Notes: generated by a model not told the origin, from the letters alone. DNA of 64,000 bases from RZYY01 sp036794825 (GCA_036794825.1 DAIRGA010000009.1:1-64000), one strand, 5' to 3'. Shown: positions 37,133 through 46,826, numbered from the stretch's first letter. Numbers and translations are program-made.

Positions 37133-39334
37133 ATGAAAGCTATAATAATTACTTTCCGTTTAGTTCGGTTTGTTTTTCTTTTTGCGGCGATTTGGGGATC
37201 GCTCCAAACGACTAAATCCCAGGATATTCAGATCAGAACCGACACAATTACTTCCATTTCACTCGACGGTGTTGTAGTCACTGCCAACCGTTTCGAAAAC
37301 AGGATCATCAGTTCCGGGGCCTCGGTGAGTGCAACCAGGGCAAGGGAGATTGAGAAACTGCCGGTGGTTGATTTTTCCAATACATTGAAATACCTGCCCG
37401 GGGTTTACAGCTCATCCACTGATGGACTGGGACTGGTTCCGCAGGTCAACATCAGAGGGTTTTATGGCGGGGGAGAATCGGAATATATGACCGTGATGGT
37501 GGATGGATTACCGCTGAACGATCCTGAAAACGGGCTTGCAAGCTGGAACATGATGCCTTTGTTGAATATGAACTCTGTTGAGATTCTCAGAGGTGGTTCA
37601 TCAGCACTTTACGGTGACGTGGCTATTGGCGGTGTGCTGAACCTGATATCGGACAAGGCAGACCAAAGTTTCACAAGCGCATTCATTGGATTTGGGACTT
37701 TTAAAAGCTACAATCTGGGGATCAATCATGGCGGTAAATTCGGGAAAGGTTCGTACGAGCTTTACGCCAGCGACCAGGGAACGGCCGGATTCAGGGAAAA
37801 CAGCCAATGGAGGTCAACCACTTTTGGAGGAAAGCTAAAGTTTGCACTGGGTAGAAATGGCACTCTCAGCATCAGGTCGGTTAACCAATTACTGAAGTAT
37901 GACACACCTGGGCCTCTGGATACGATCAGCCTGGCCGACGATCGTGCATCATCTTCACCCTATTATCGGGAAGACGGTAAGGAATACGCCAAATATATGG
38001 TCAGTGCAGGTTACCGGCAAAAACTCAATAAAAAAACTGACCTCGATGCCACTTTGACCTATCAACGGAAGAACTCAGATGAAACCCGCACCTACGTAGA
38101 ACCGGCGTTGATTCTCGATCCCTTTACGTACCAGCCAGTCGGGATTTATGATACTACCCTTTATGGTAATTCGATGAAAAGGGATATCAATACCAATCAG
38201 GCAAATCTTGCACTCCGGATTTTCCATCAGGACACGGAGGCTGGTGCAAAAATTACCGGCGGGATTGAAGCAGATTACGGAAACCTCGACAACCAGGTAA
38301 ATGAGATTTTCCGGGGATTTCAAAACGATTACCAGAACGAGTATGTGGCTGAAAATAAGCCAGAGTTTGATTCTGAAGGATTTCGCTTCAAAACGGCGCT
38401 CTACGCAAGTGGCGAAATAAGGATTTTTGATGAAATGAAATTGCTCGCAGGGCTGCGCTACGACTATATTTCGGATGCAATAAACAGCAACATCCCGATG
38501 GCTGATACTTCGATGGATAAAACCTACCGGGCCTTTAGCCCTAAAATCTCCTTGAACCTCAGCACAGGGGAAACTGAAAAGTATAAAGGGAGCATTTTCG
38601 GAGGATATAGTGGTGGTTTTAAGGCGCCGACCGTTGACCAGCGAACCGACCTTAAATCATTGTCCTATGTGGTATTTTTTCCGGCAGGCCCCACTTATCA
38701 AATGGCAATCATTGATGGAATTCCATTTTCGAATGCAGATCTGAAACCCCAGTACAGCAAAAACTATGAGCTGGGTACTCACCAGTATTTCAGATTTTCG
38801 GAGAAATTTGCCGGAGAAATCAGTCTGATAGGCTATATCATTGATGTTGAGGATGAAATAGATTTCGATCTTAGCCAGATGAAATACACCAACCTGCTCA
38901 ACACCCGCCATGCTGGTCTTGAGGTTTTTATCAATTTGAAATACAGGGAGAACTGGGGAGGTTTCATCAACTTCAACAGCACTCAGGTTAAGCTCACGTC
39001 CGGCGAAAATGAAGGAAATTATGTGAAGGGAGTTCCCCGGCTGTCGCAGTCAATTGGTGTTTCCTATGCACCTGAAACTGGTTTTGGCGCCAGCCTTGTC
39101 CATCATGGCGCTTCAGGAATCCGGCTCGATGACGAAAATACCCAAACCCTTGACCCTTACGGCGTCTTCAGCGCCAGACTGGAATACCGCTACGACTGGC
39201 TGACCATTTTTCTTGATATCGAAAATATATTTGACAATGGCTATATTTCAACCGGTTACATGGTTTATGGGGTCAAGCAACTCTACCCGGCAGCCGGGAG
39301 ATTTCTTCGTGGAGGCTTACAAGTAAAAATTTGA
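37133..39334 (+). CDS. TonB-dependent outer-membrane receptor
   Basis: This 733-residue protein has a signal peptide (about 1-29), a short linker with the TonB-box-like VVVTANRFE, then a plug domain (VNIRGFYGGGESEYMTVMVDG, LRGGSSALYGDVAIGGVLN). A beta-barrel fills the rest and ends in VKI. It lacks the N-terminal carboxypeptidase-regulatory domain found in the other two receptors of the window. Iron-complex or vitamin B12 receptors (FecA/BtuB-like) have this simple layout, but the ligand cannot be read. The second receptor starts 13 bases downstream, and the pair is divergent from the YdjY-toroid operon. Confidence 0.9.
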   Translation: MKAIIITFRLVRFVFLFAAIWGSLQTTKSQDIQIRTDTITSISLDGVVVTANRFENRIISSGASVSATRAREIEKLPVVDFSNTLKYLPGVYSSSTDGLGLVPQVNIRGFYGGGESEYMTVMVDGLPLNDPENGLASWNMMPLLNMNSVEILRGGSSALYGDVAIGGVLNLISDKADQSFTSAFIGFGTFKSYNLGINHGGKFGKGSYELYASDQGTAGFRENSQWRSTTFGGKLKFALGRNGTLSIRSVNQLLKYDTPGPLDTISLADDRASSSPYYREDGKEYAKYMVSAGYRQKLNKKTDLDATLTYQRKNSDETRTYVEPALILDPFTYQPVGIYDTTLYGNSMKRDINTNQANLALRIFHQDTEAGAKITGGIEADYGNLDNQVNEIFRGFQNDYQNEYVAENKPEFDSEGFRFKTALYASGEIRIFDEMKLLAGLRYDYISDAINSNIPMADTSMDKTYRAFSPKISLNLSTGETEKYKGSIFGGYSGGFKAPTVDQRTDLKSLSYVVFFPAGPTYQMAIIDGIPFSNADLKPQYSKNYELGTHQYFRFSEKFAGEISLIGYIIDVEDEIDFDLSQMKYTNLLNTRHAGLEVFINLKYRENWGGFINFNSTQVKLTSGENEGNYVKGVPRLSQSIGVSYAPETGFGASLVHHGASGIRLDDENTQTLDPYGVFSARLEYRYDWLTIFLDIENIFDNGYISTGYMVYGVKQLYPAAGRFLRGGLQVKI

Positions 39335-39347
39335 AAATCCTGATTTT

Positions 39348-41600
39348 ATGAAAACAGTCATTTTTTTGCTGTGGTTTTTTCTGTTAACTATTTTGTGCAC
39401 AGCACAGCAAATTAGTGGAATTGTTGCCGATGCCAAGCACGACCGCCCACTCTCCAATGTCAATGTTTACCCGAAAAATGAAGCAGAAGGCGCAAGATCA
39501 GACATTGATGGCTTTTTCCTGATCCGGTTATCAAGCCCAGGAACTTACACACTCCGGGCGTCGCTGGTTGGTTATTTGCCCTACGAAAAAAAACTCGAAC
39601 TGGCTGCTGATGAGAATCTTACTCTCGAGATTTACCTTCAACCGGTCAATATCAAACTTGGAGATGAGGTTGTAATCACCGCACGCAGAGTTGAGTCAGC
39701 CGATTTTTCATCACCGGAAGCTATGACGGTTTTAAATCAGCAATACCTTGAAAATGAGATGGCAAGATCGGTTCCTGAGTCAATGTCAGGGGCTTCTGGA
39801 GTGTTTATTCAAAAAACAAATCACGGCGGAGGCTCGCCTTTTGTGCGCGGGCTTACCGGAAACCAGGTGCTACTGATGGTGGACGGGGTCAGGCTGAACA
39901 ATGCGACTTTCAGATATGGCCCTAACCAATACCTGGCAACGGTTGATCCTTTCATGGTCAACCGGATCGAAATCGTCAGGGGTGGGGGGTCGGTTTCTCA
40001 TGGCAGTGATGCTATTGGCGGTGTGGTTCAGGTTTTCTCCAAAAATCCCAGGTATAGTTCACGCGGATTAAAGGCCGGAGGAAATCTCTACGGAAAATGG
40101 ATGAGCGACGAAATGGAATATACCGGCCGCGCTGAAGTGGAAGTTTCAGACAAAAACATCGCATTTCTTGGAGGTTTCACTTACAGCGATTTTGGCGATT
40201 TAGTGGCAGGCGATGGACTTGGTAAAGAGAGTCCGACAGGGTATTCCGGAATTTCGGGTGATGGAAAACTCAAAATCAAAATCGGCCGGCAAAACGAATT
40301 GGTGATGGCTTATCAATATTCCAATCAAGAGGATGTTCCGAGGTACGATAAAATCATCACCGGTTATGAGAAATACCATTTTGATCCACAAAACAGGCAA
40401 TTGGGATATTTGAGGTTTAACACCAAAAACAATAGCAGATGGTTTAAACAGATCACTTACACTGCTTCTTACGGTCTTTCGGACGAAACCAGATTGCTAC
40501 AAAAAGAGGGTTCTTCGAAATTGACTACCGAAGAGGATGTGGTTGATACCTGGGGAGGTAACGTGGAAATACTCTCCAAACCTGGTGATCGCTGGTCATT
40601 CAATTCTGGTGTTGATTTCTATTATGACCGCGTGGGCAGTTCAAAAACCGAAAGTCAGAATGGAGTTGAAACCGAAAAGAGGGGTTATTATCCCGATGGC
40701 TCCACATCTTCTTCTTTTGCTTTTTTTACTTCACATTCCTATAGTTTGAAAAAGTTTATTTTTTCGGTGGGAGCAAGGATAAATGCTTATAAGATTAAAG
40801 TTGAAGACCCGGTTTTCGGAGATGTGGATAACTCACCGGTGGCACTTGTGGGAAATGGATCGGTGGTTTATAAATTGACTGAAAATCACCACATTATCGG
40901 TTCGGTTTACTCAGCCTTCAGAGCGCCTAACATCAACGACCTGAGTAGTTTTGGGTCGTTCAACTACGGAATTGAAGTTCCAAATCCCGAACTTGACCCG
41001 GAAAAATCACTAACCACTGAAATTGGCCTGAAAAGCCGCTGGGAAAAATTTTCAGGCTCTCTTTTCCTTTACCAGACCAACCTGAAAGATATGATTGAGC
41101 GCATGAAAGACACCTACGACGGTCAGGACTCCATTGACGGTGAAAAGGTTTACACAAAAACCAATTTTGCCAAAGCAGTAGTTCAAGGTATCGAGCTTAA
41201 CCTCCGTTACGAATTCACTCCCAATTGGATTGCCAATGGGAATCTGACTTATACCTATGGACAAAACCAAACACTCAATGAACCTATGACCCGCATACCG
41301 CCACTCAATGGACGACTGGGAATTGAGTTCAACGACCCATCGGGATTTTGGGCAAACCTCGATTTCCTGGCTGCTGCAAAGCAGGACAGGCTTTCATCCG
41401 CAGATGAAAACGACACCCGAATTCCGGAAGGCGGAACCCCCGGTTGGGAACTTTTCAACCTAAAGATGGGCTACCAATGGAAGTTTGTTACGCTCACTGC
41501 CGGGTTGTTCAACATCTTTAATGAAGCATACCGCACGCATGGCTCCGGGGTGGATGGCTATGGAAGAAGTGTTTGGGCAGGAGTGAAGATCAGTTTTTAA
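39348..41600 (+). CDS. TonB-dependent receptor, possibly haem/haemoprotein-type
   Basis: This 750-residue protein has a signal peptide (about 1-19), a carboxypeptidase-regulatory-like domain (about 22-105), a plug (FVRGLTGNQVLLMVDGVRLNN, SDAIGGVVQVFS) and a barrel. Near the end, motifs such as RIPEGGTPGWELFNLKMGY and AYRTHGSGVDGYGRS resemble the haemoglobin/transferrin/lactoferrin receptor group, which hints at haem or iron uptake. That substrate is an inference from motif memory. It follows the other receptor by 13 bases and is surely co-transcribed with it. No haem-degradation or HmuY-like gene is nearby. Confidence 0.88.
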   Translation: MKTVIFLLWFFLLTILCTAQQISGIVADAKHDRPLSNVNVYPKNEAEGARSDIDGFFLIRLSSPGTYTLRASLVGYLPYEKKLELAADENLTLEIYLQPVNIKLGDEVVITARRVESADFSSPEAMTVLNQQYLENEMARSVPESMSGASGVFIQKTNHGGGSPFVRGLTGNQVLLMVDGVRLNNATFRYGPNQYLATVDPFMVNRIEIVRGGGSVSHGSDAIGGVVQVFSKNPRYSSRGLKAGGNLYGKWMSDEMEYTGRAEVEVSDKNIAFLGGFTYSDFGDLVAGDGLGKESPTGYSGISGDGKLKIKIGRQNELVMAYQYSNQEDVPRYDKIITGYEKYHFDPQNRQLGYLRFNTKNNSRWFKQITYTASYGLSDETRLLQKEGSSKLTTEEDVVDTWGGNVEILSKPGDRWSFNSGVDFYYDRVGSSKTESQNGVETEKRGYYPDGSTSSSFAFFTSHSYSLKKFIFSVGARINAYKIKVEDPVFGDVDNSPVALVGNGSVVYKLTENHHIIGSVYSAFRAPNINDLSSFGSFNYGIEVPNPELDPEKSLTTEIGLKSRWEKFSGSLFLYQTNLKDMIERMKDTYDGQDSIDGEKVYTKTNFAKAVVQGIELNLRYEFTPNWIANGNLTYTYGQNQTLNEPMTRIPPLNGRLGIEFNDPSGFWANLDFLAAAKQDRLSSADENDTRIPEGGTPGWELFNLKMGYQWKFVTLTAGLFNIFNEAYRTHGSGVDGYGRSVWAGVKISF

Positions 41601-41733
41601 TATTTTCAATGACTGAGCGTCAACTGTATTGCTCTACAATCAGAACCAGTGTAAATTACCGCTTTCTTTCACACAAGAAATCACTTTTTATCCCAGGTGG
41701 AATTGACCTTTTAATTTTTCAAAATGCTGGTTA

Positions 41734-42864
41734 TCAGACAATTGATAACAAATATCCAAGTATTGATCCTCCAAGTACGATAAATGCGCTGTTGATTTTT
41801 TTGTACCCGAATGCCACAGCAATACTCAGAACTGAAATCAGGATTGTCCGCCAGTCAGTAATCGCCTCTTTACCCATCACAAAGCAAACCGCAACAATAA
41901 TAGCAACTGAAGCCACATTAACTGCATCCAGAAATGCCGAAAAAAGTCTGGAATTTCTCATCTTTTTCATCAGCGGTTTCAGCAAGGCAACAAATGCAAA
42001 CGAAGGCAGAAAAATTCCAAGTGTCGAAACGATGGCGCCGCTCAGGCCATTAATCTGATAACCGATGAATGTTACCGCCGATAAGACAGGACCTGGTGTA
42101 AACTGCCCGACAGCTATGGCATCAATGAGTTGAGTTCTTGTAAGCCAACCGGTGGATACAAGTTCAGCATCAAGAAAAGCAAACAGCACGTAGCCACTGC
42201 CGTAAAGAATGGCGCCGATTTTCAAAAATATCAAAAACAGACTGGTATTGGTTGCTGAAAGCAGCGTAGTTCCAGTTATCGGCAAAATCGCAAATGGGAA
42301 AAATGAGTGGGTTTTAGTGAGTCTGTTGTTACGGATGGCAGCCAGAAGCATGGCAAGGAAACCAGCCCCAAACATCAGGTAAATTTCGTTGAAATTAAGG
42401 AGCGAGCCTGTTAAAACCACAACCCCGATAATTACCAGTTCCACCGATTTCAATGATTTTTTGGCTAAAGGGAAAATTGCTCCCAGAATAATTGCTATGA
42501 TTGAAGGTTTTATACCGTAAACAAAAGGTTGAACATCAGGCAATTGTCCGTATTCCTTGTATAGCCATGCAAAAATTCCGGTGATGATTACTGCCGGCAT
42601 AATAAAACAAAGTCCGGCAACGATCAACCCTTTCCAGCCTGCTTTTTCCTGCCCGATATGGATGGCCATTTCGGTGCTGTTTGGACCGGGAATCAGGTTA
42701 ACTGCTCCTACCAGATCAAGAAAATGTTGCCCTGACATCCAGTTTCTTTTTCGAACGACCTCTTCCTGCATCATGGCAATATGGGCTGCAGGGCCGCCAA
42801 AGCCGATTATTCCGAGTTTCAGAAAAAACTTGGCCAACTCTTTGAGGTCGTGGTTATTTGTCAT
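41734..42864 (-). CDS. chrA: Chromate transporter family protein
   Basis: This 376-residue inner-membrane protein has two homologous CHR halves and 10-12 hydrophobic segments. The first half has the family motifs KLGIIGFGGPAAHIAMM and GAVNLIPGPNSTEMAIHIG; the second has AIAVGQFTPGPVLSAVTFIGY. The family exports chromate with proton symport, though many members are of unknown use. It is full length and stands alone, converging on the TonB receptor pair. Confidence 0.88.
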   Translation of the reverse strand: MTNNHDLKELAKFFLKLGIIGFGGPAAHIAMMQEEVVRKRNWMSGQHFLDLVGAVNLIPGPNSTEMAIHIGQEKAGWKGLIVAGLCFIMPAVIITGIFAWLYKEYGQLPDVQPFVYGIKPSIIAIILGAIFPLAKKSLKSVELVIIGVVVLTGSLLNFNEIYLMFGAGFLAMLLAAIRNNRLTKTHSFFPFAILPITGTTLLSATNTSLFLIFLKIGAILYGSGYVLFAFLDAELVSTGWLTRTQLIDAIAVGQFTPGPVLSAVTFIGYQINGLSGAIVSTLGIFLPSFAFVALLKPLMKKMRNSRLFSAFLDAVNVASVAIIVAVCFVMGKEAITDWRTILISVLSIAVAFGYKKINSAFIVLGGSILGYLLSIV

Positions 42865-43014
42865 TTTGTGTGGCTTTTTAAAGCATTGAAGTTTTTCCTG
42901 ACGTTTAGATGATCTTTCTCTTGTTTCAAGAGATTTTGTTAGCTATAATGCTCTGATTTTCTTCCTGGTGTTCATTTATAGACTGGTCGTTAGTTTGAGA
43001 AGTTTCATAATCAT

Positions 43015-44751
43015 TTACCTCACCAGACTCGCCTCATACACAGCTTCATTGCCACTCGTATCGGTTACAGTCAGCCTAAGTTGATTTTTCCCTTTTTTAG
43101 TCCGCTCATCAATTTTGTACTCCAGCAGGTTGTTTTTGGGATCCCATTCCATCAGTATCCACTCTCCGTTCATAGTGGCACGGTAAGTCTCGATGCCAGC
43201 AAGGTTGTCGTTTATATTAAACCTTATGGTTGATTGCCCGGAGATATTTTTCCCGTTCTGAACATTTACAGGGGTAATTATTGGTGGTTTTGTGTCGGCT
43301 ACAACCGTGTAATTGCCAAATTCCCTGATTTTTACCGATAGAAAGTCATCATCCCACTTTCCTCCTGCAGCAGTGAATTTCCCTGAAGCCTGATCAACTT
43401 TGACAATCAGGAGCTTATCGCGTTTTTCAGGTGGAAAGTCCTGCGGTTTAATAGATAGATTACAGCTTTTCAATATTGGAGTGTACTGATTATGAACGTT
43501 GTAAACCGGGGAGTATCCACCTGAGATCGGCTTGCCGGCTGAGTACTTAAAATGAATGGTATCAAAAAGCGCTTCATCCGGAATTTCGAGGATAAAACCC
43601 TCTCTTTCAAAGGTGCTTGTTCTGTCCCAGCGCATTAGCACAACACCTTCAGGCAAAGTTGCACCCTGAGCAGATTGGGATTCATCACTTTGTCCGCCTT
43701 TAATGTGGAATGTTAAAACCGATTCGTTGCCCTCAACATCGCCCACAACGTATTGTAGTCTGTAAATCCGCGATTCTAAGAAATTATAAATCCCATTGTA
43801 TTTCACTTTCTCGTAAATCGAAAGCTGGTTGTTGGGCATAACGATGGTGCGCTGGATTCTTTTTTTGTTTTTGACAAGGTAAGCATAATCAATTAGGGCA
43901 AGCATCTGGCGGGTTTCATCAAACGAAAATCTGTCCATTCGGTGGCTGTAAACCAAAACTGAGTCAATCAAAAGCTTCACCGAATAGACACCGTTGTTCA
44001 TCTGTGAATCGTTGTGCCGGTCGAAGGCTTCGATTCCAAAGTAAATACTACCGCTAACTGAGATTGTGTCGTTTCCGGGCTTAGGGCGATACACAGGTCC
44101 CCATCCGGCGAGTTCTATTTCCCGGTAACGGGTTTTTCCACTCACCCTGCTGCCCTGTCCATGAGGATAGATCAGCAGTCGCTGAATCTGCGGCCGTGTG
44201 AAATCCTTCACTTTAAACCCAAAAAACAATGGGTTGATGGGAATTTCATCGTCAGTATCCCTGATTTCGAAATGAATATGCGGCCCGCCTGAAGAACCTG
44301 AATTACCGGACTTTGCAATTACCTGACCCTGTTTTACTTCGAATTCTTTGTCTAACAGCTTAATATCGAGGGCAAAAGACTCCCGACGATATTGCTCATT
44401 TTTAACGAACTCATTCACAGCTGGATAGAAACTCTGAAGGTGGGCATAAGCCGAAGTGTAACCGTTAGGGTGATCTATGTAAATGGCTTTTCCATACCCA
44501 AATGGTGAAACAACAATCCTTGAGACGTACCCATCGGCAATAGCCTTAACAGGCTTACCTTCAACACCCTGCGTGCGGATGTCAATGCCAGAATGCAGGT
44601 GGCCGGTTCGAAGTTCGCCGAAAGTTCCCGACAACGAAATCGGAAAGTCAACCGGTGAAATAAAATCATCTTTCGGGTACTTTTCCTGGCCGCTCAGCAG
44701 GGTTGTTATCAGAAAAAGAAAATAAATCAGGTGTTTAAGGAAAAATCGCAT
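43015..44751 (-). CDS. M23 family metallopeptidase, exported
   Basis: The ATG at 44751 gives a clean signal peptide (MRFFLKHLIYFLFL) and follows the HAD gene's stop by only four bases. A GTG seven codons earlier lies inside that gene. The 578-residue protein has an M23 (LytM-like) domain at about 30-180, with zinc ligands His53 and Asp57 in HSGID and His160 in HIHF; His104 and His158 complete the active site. The second half is beta-rich and carries Ig-like segments. The family cuts peptidoglycan peptide bridges in the periplasm. Co-transcription with the HAD gene is likely. Confidence 0.88.
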   Translation of the reverse strand: MRFFLKHLIYFLFLITTLLSGQEKYPKDDFISPVDFPISLSGTFGELRTGHLHSGIDIRTQGVEGKPVKAIADGYVSRIVVSPFGYGKAIYIDHPNGYTSAYAHLQSFYPAVNEFVKNEQYRRESFALDIKLLDKEFEVKQGQVIAKSGNSGSSGGPHIHFEIRDTDDEIPINPLFFGFKVKDFTRPQIQRLLIYPHGQGSRVSGKTRYREIELAGWGPVYRPKPGNDTISVSGSIYFGIEAFDRHNDSQMNNGVYSVKLLIDSVLVYSHRMDRFSFDETRQMLALIDYAYLVKNKKRIQRTIVMPNNQLSIYEKVKYNGIYNFLESRIYRLQYVVGDVEGNESVLTFHIKGGQSDESQSAQGATLPEGVVLMRWDRTSTFEREGFILEIPDEALFDTIHFKYSAGKPISGGYSPVYNVHNQYTPILKSCNLSIKPQDFPPEKRDKLLIVKVDQASGKFTAAGGKWDDDFLSVKIREFGNYTVVADTKPPIITPVNVQNGKNISGQSTIRFNINDNLAGIETYRATMNGEWILMEWDPKNNLLEYKIDERTKKGKNQLRLTVTDTSGNEAVYEASLVR

Positions 44752-44755
44752 GAAA

Positions 44756-45253
44756 TTAAAATGGAATAACACAGATTAAATTTTTCATATCGAAGATGAT
44801 TTCGTCGGCTGCGGGATACTCACCCACAATCATGTTTTCATTGAAGAGAATGGTTTGTAGTCCTGACTCTTTAGCGCCAACAATGTCTTTATCGTAAAGA
44901 TTGCCAATCATCACGCACATTTCGGGAGTAGTGCTGATCATATCAACAATTGCGCTGAAAAACCGTGGATCAGGTTTTTTATAACCCAACTCCTGGGATG
45001 AAAAGAAATGATGAAAGTACCGGTCAGCGCCAACACGTTTGAGGGCTGCAATCATCTCCTTCGTTCCTGAATGGTCGGCGCTTGTGGCTATCACGCATGT
45101 GAAGATCTTCGAAAGCAATTGCAGCGACTCTTCAGCACCGGGAATCCACTCCACTCTATCCCAATCCTTCATAGGACCAGGCAGGTTGAAGTCGCGCATG
45201 ATGGTATCGCCCCAGTCGAAAATCAGCGTAGTTATTGGTTTTTGGACAAGCAT
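44756..45253 (-). CDS. HAD-superfamily hydrolase-like protein
   Basis: This 165-residue protein has the HAD fold: nucleophile Asp13 in IFDWGDT, Thr or Ser at motif II (IATSAD), Lys in LGYKKPDPRFF (motif III) and GNLYDKD (motif IV). The residue two after the nucleophile is Gly15 rather than the general-acid Asp of classic phosphatases, so its chemistry may be dehalogenase-like or otherwise changed. The cap domain is small. It precedes the M23 peptidase by four bases, which suggests an operon. Substrate unknown. Confidence 0.8.
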   Translation of the reverse strand: MLVQKPITTLIFDWGDTIMRDFNLPGPMKDWDRVEWIPGAEESLQLLSKIFTCVIATSADHSGTKEMIAALKRVGADRYFHHFFSSQELGYKKPDPRFFSAIVDMISTTPEMCVMIGNLYDKDIVGAKESGLQTILFNENMIVGEYPAADEIIFDMKNLICVIPF

Positions 45254-45380
45254 CCACTTAATTATTTTAACAGGATTTTATTCAGAAAACCGGAGATTAA
45301 TATACCCGGATTTGTACCTTTCAATCTATATACTGAAAATGAATACATTATCTTCCTGGACAATTTGTTTTAATGAAAAA

Positions 45381-45728
45381 TTAATCGAGGTCAAGGATGA
45401 TTTTTAAATTCCTGCTCACTTCTCCAATCAGGTTCTCTGGCAGCGTTCCCACTTTATTAATCAATCTGGCGTTGTCAATAGCCCGGATCTGGTCAATCAT
45501 CACATCGCAATCCTCTGCTACATTGGCTTTGCCTTTTTCCAGATGAACCCTCAGTAATTTCGACTCAGTTTTGATATTGGTTGTGATCGGGCAGATGATT
45601 GCTGATGTGTGAGGAATTTTGTTCAGAAGATCGGTCTGAATCACAAGTACCGGCCTGATTTTCCCGGGTTCGGTACCAAATTGCGGATTCAGATCAGCTA
45701 TCCAGATTTCAAATTGCTTACTCCTCAT
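45381..45728 (-). CDS. MazF/PemK-family endoribonuclease toxin
   Basis: The ATG at 45728 overlaps the upstream antitoxin stop by 11 bases. A TTG five codons earlier would lie deep in the antitoxin gene. The 115-residue protein starts MRSKQFEIWIADLNP and has the PemK/MazF motifs GTEPGKIRPVLVIQTD and SAIICPITTN, then EDCDVMIDQIRAIDNARL. MazF toxins cut single-stranded mRNA at short sites. It sits after a ribbon-helix-helix-like antitoxin, as is usual for this toxin-antitoxin type. Confidence 0.88.
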   Translation of the reverse strand: MRSKQFEIWIADLNPQFGTEPGKIRPVLVIQTDLLNKIPHTSAIICPITTNIKTESKLLRVHLEKGKANVAEDCDVMIDQIRAIDNARLINKVGTLPENLIGEVSRNLKIILDLD

Positions 45729-45948
45729 GTTCAATTGCTTCAAATTCCTTTAAAACCTGCATTGACTCTTCACGTACCAAAAACGATTCTTTCCTTAGCT
45801 GCGCTTCAAGCATCTTTCTTTTCTGAATGGCGTTGTAATAATCTATTGCCTCGTTGATGTATCTGTTCCTGGGTTTGTTGATGATAGATAACAACTGCTC
45901 GGTTTCAGAAAAGATAGCATCATCAATTTTTAAAGAGATTGTTCTCAT
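45718..45948 (-). CDS. Antitoxin of the MazEF-like pair (ribbon-helix-helix-like)
   Basis: This 76-residue protein has an N-terminal segment (MRTISLKIDDAIFSETEQL...NRYINEAIDYY) typical of ribbon-helix-helix antitoxins and a charged C-terminal tail that would bind the toxin. Antitoxins of this type repress their own promoter. An inverted repeat over the promoter region (45973-45996) supports this. Its last codons overlap the toxin start by 11 bases, so translation is coupled. Confidence 0.85.
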   Translation of the reverse strand: MRTISLKIDDAIFSETEQLLSIINKPRNRYINEAIDYYNAIQKRKMLEAQLRKESFLVREESMQVLKEFEAIEHEE

Positions 45949-45969
45949 ATTGTGACTCTAAATGAAGCA

Positions 45970-45996
45970 CAAAGGTATATACTTTTTGTATATCCT
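45970..45996 (-). promoter_or_regulatory. Promoter and operator of the toxin-antitoxin operon
   Basis: On the minus strand TACCTTTG (45977-45970) fits the -7 promoter consensus and stands 22 bases before the antitoxin ATG. Overlapping it is an inverted repeat, AGGTATATAC at 45973-45982 and GTATATCCT at 45988-45996, separated by five T. This suggests a two-site operator bound by the antitoxin or the toxin-antitoxin complex. Confidence 0.6.
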
Positions 45997-46017
45997 GTGG
46001 AGAATGAATTGATTTCT

Positions 46018-46791
46018 TTAAAAAGAATGAATAATCGTCAGGAACTCATCGGCTTTCAGCGATGCACCACCAACAAGGCCACCGTCAACATCGGGCTGGG
46101 AGAAGAGTTCTCGGGCATTTTTGGCATTAACCGAACCACCGTAGAGTATTGTAGTGTTGTTGGCTATTGTTTTCCCATATTTTTCGGCCAGCAGATTTCT
46201 GATCACAGCGTGCATTTCCTGTGCCTGATCGGGAGTAGCGGTAACCCCTGTTCCAATGGCCCACACCGGTTCGTAAGCAATCACGATCTTAGTAAAAGCT
46301 TCAGCATCAATGTGAAATAGCGATTCGGCAACCTGTCTTTTCACCAGGTCGAAGTGGGTGTTCTGCTCTCTAACCTCAAGTTTCTCGCCGCAACAAAAAA
46401 TGGGAGTTAGGCCATTTTTCAGCGCCAGGTCAACCTTTTTGGCCAGCATGGCATGGCTTTCAGCAAAATATTCCCTGCGTTCGGAGTGGCCAATGATGAC
46501 AAAGTCAGCGCCAACTGAGCGGATCATAGCTGTGCTGATTTCGCCGGTGAAGGCGCCTTTTTCTTCGCTGTAACAATTCTGGGCAGCAATTTTCACCTGC
46601 TTCTGGTCTTTGGTGAGTTTTACAGCGCTTTCGAGCGTAATGAACGGGGTACCGAGCACTACCAGCAACTCATCCGGCGACTGACGCGGAGGATTTTCCT
46701 CTACACCTTTAATAATAGATTGAATCAGGGCTTTTCCTTCTTCCAGCGTGGTATGCATTTTCCAGTTACCGGCGGCTATCTTTTTTCTCAT
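46018..46791 (-). CDS. tpiA: Triosephosphate isomerase
   Basis: This 257-residue, full-length TIM barrel interconverts dihydroxyacetone phosphate and glyceraldehyde 3-phosphate in the cytoplasm. The motifs are complete: Asn/Lys in GNWKMH, the catalytic His in IGHSERR, the catalytic Glu in AYEPVWAIGTG, and the phosphate loop YGGSVN. A -7-like TACTTTTG lies 28 bases upstream. It lies alone between the restriction-modification genes and the toxin-antitoxin pair. Confidence 0.97.
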   Translation of the reverse strand: MRKKIAAGNWKMHTTLEEGKALIQSIIKGVEENPPRQSPDELLVVLGTPFITLESAVKLTKDQKQVKIAAQNCYSEEKGAFTGEISTAMIRSVGADFVIIGHSERREYFAESHAMLAKKVDLALKNGLTPIFCCGEKLEVREQNTHFDLVKRQVAESLFHIDAEAFTKIVIAYEPVWAIGTGVTATPDQAQEMHAVIRNLLAEKYGKTIANNTTILYGGSVNAKNARELFSQPDVDGGLVGGASLKADEFLTIIHSF

Positions 46792-46818
46792 GATTTTTCA
46801 GTTTTTAAATTTCGCCCG

Positions 46819-46826
46819 CAAAAGTA
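46819..46826 (-). promoter_or_regulatory. Possible -7 promoter element of tpiA
   Basis: The minus strand reads TACTTTTG, which fits the Bacteroidota TAnnTTTG consensus and is placed 28 bases before the tpiA start codon. No -33 TTTG was found at the right distance. Confidence 0.4.

Noticed and set aside
42917..42933. Hairpin TCTCTTG-TTT-CAAGAGA as a terminator
   Set aside because: The T run follows only on the plus strand, but the flanking genes on both sides are on the minus strand, so it has no matching transcript.
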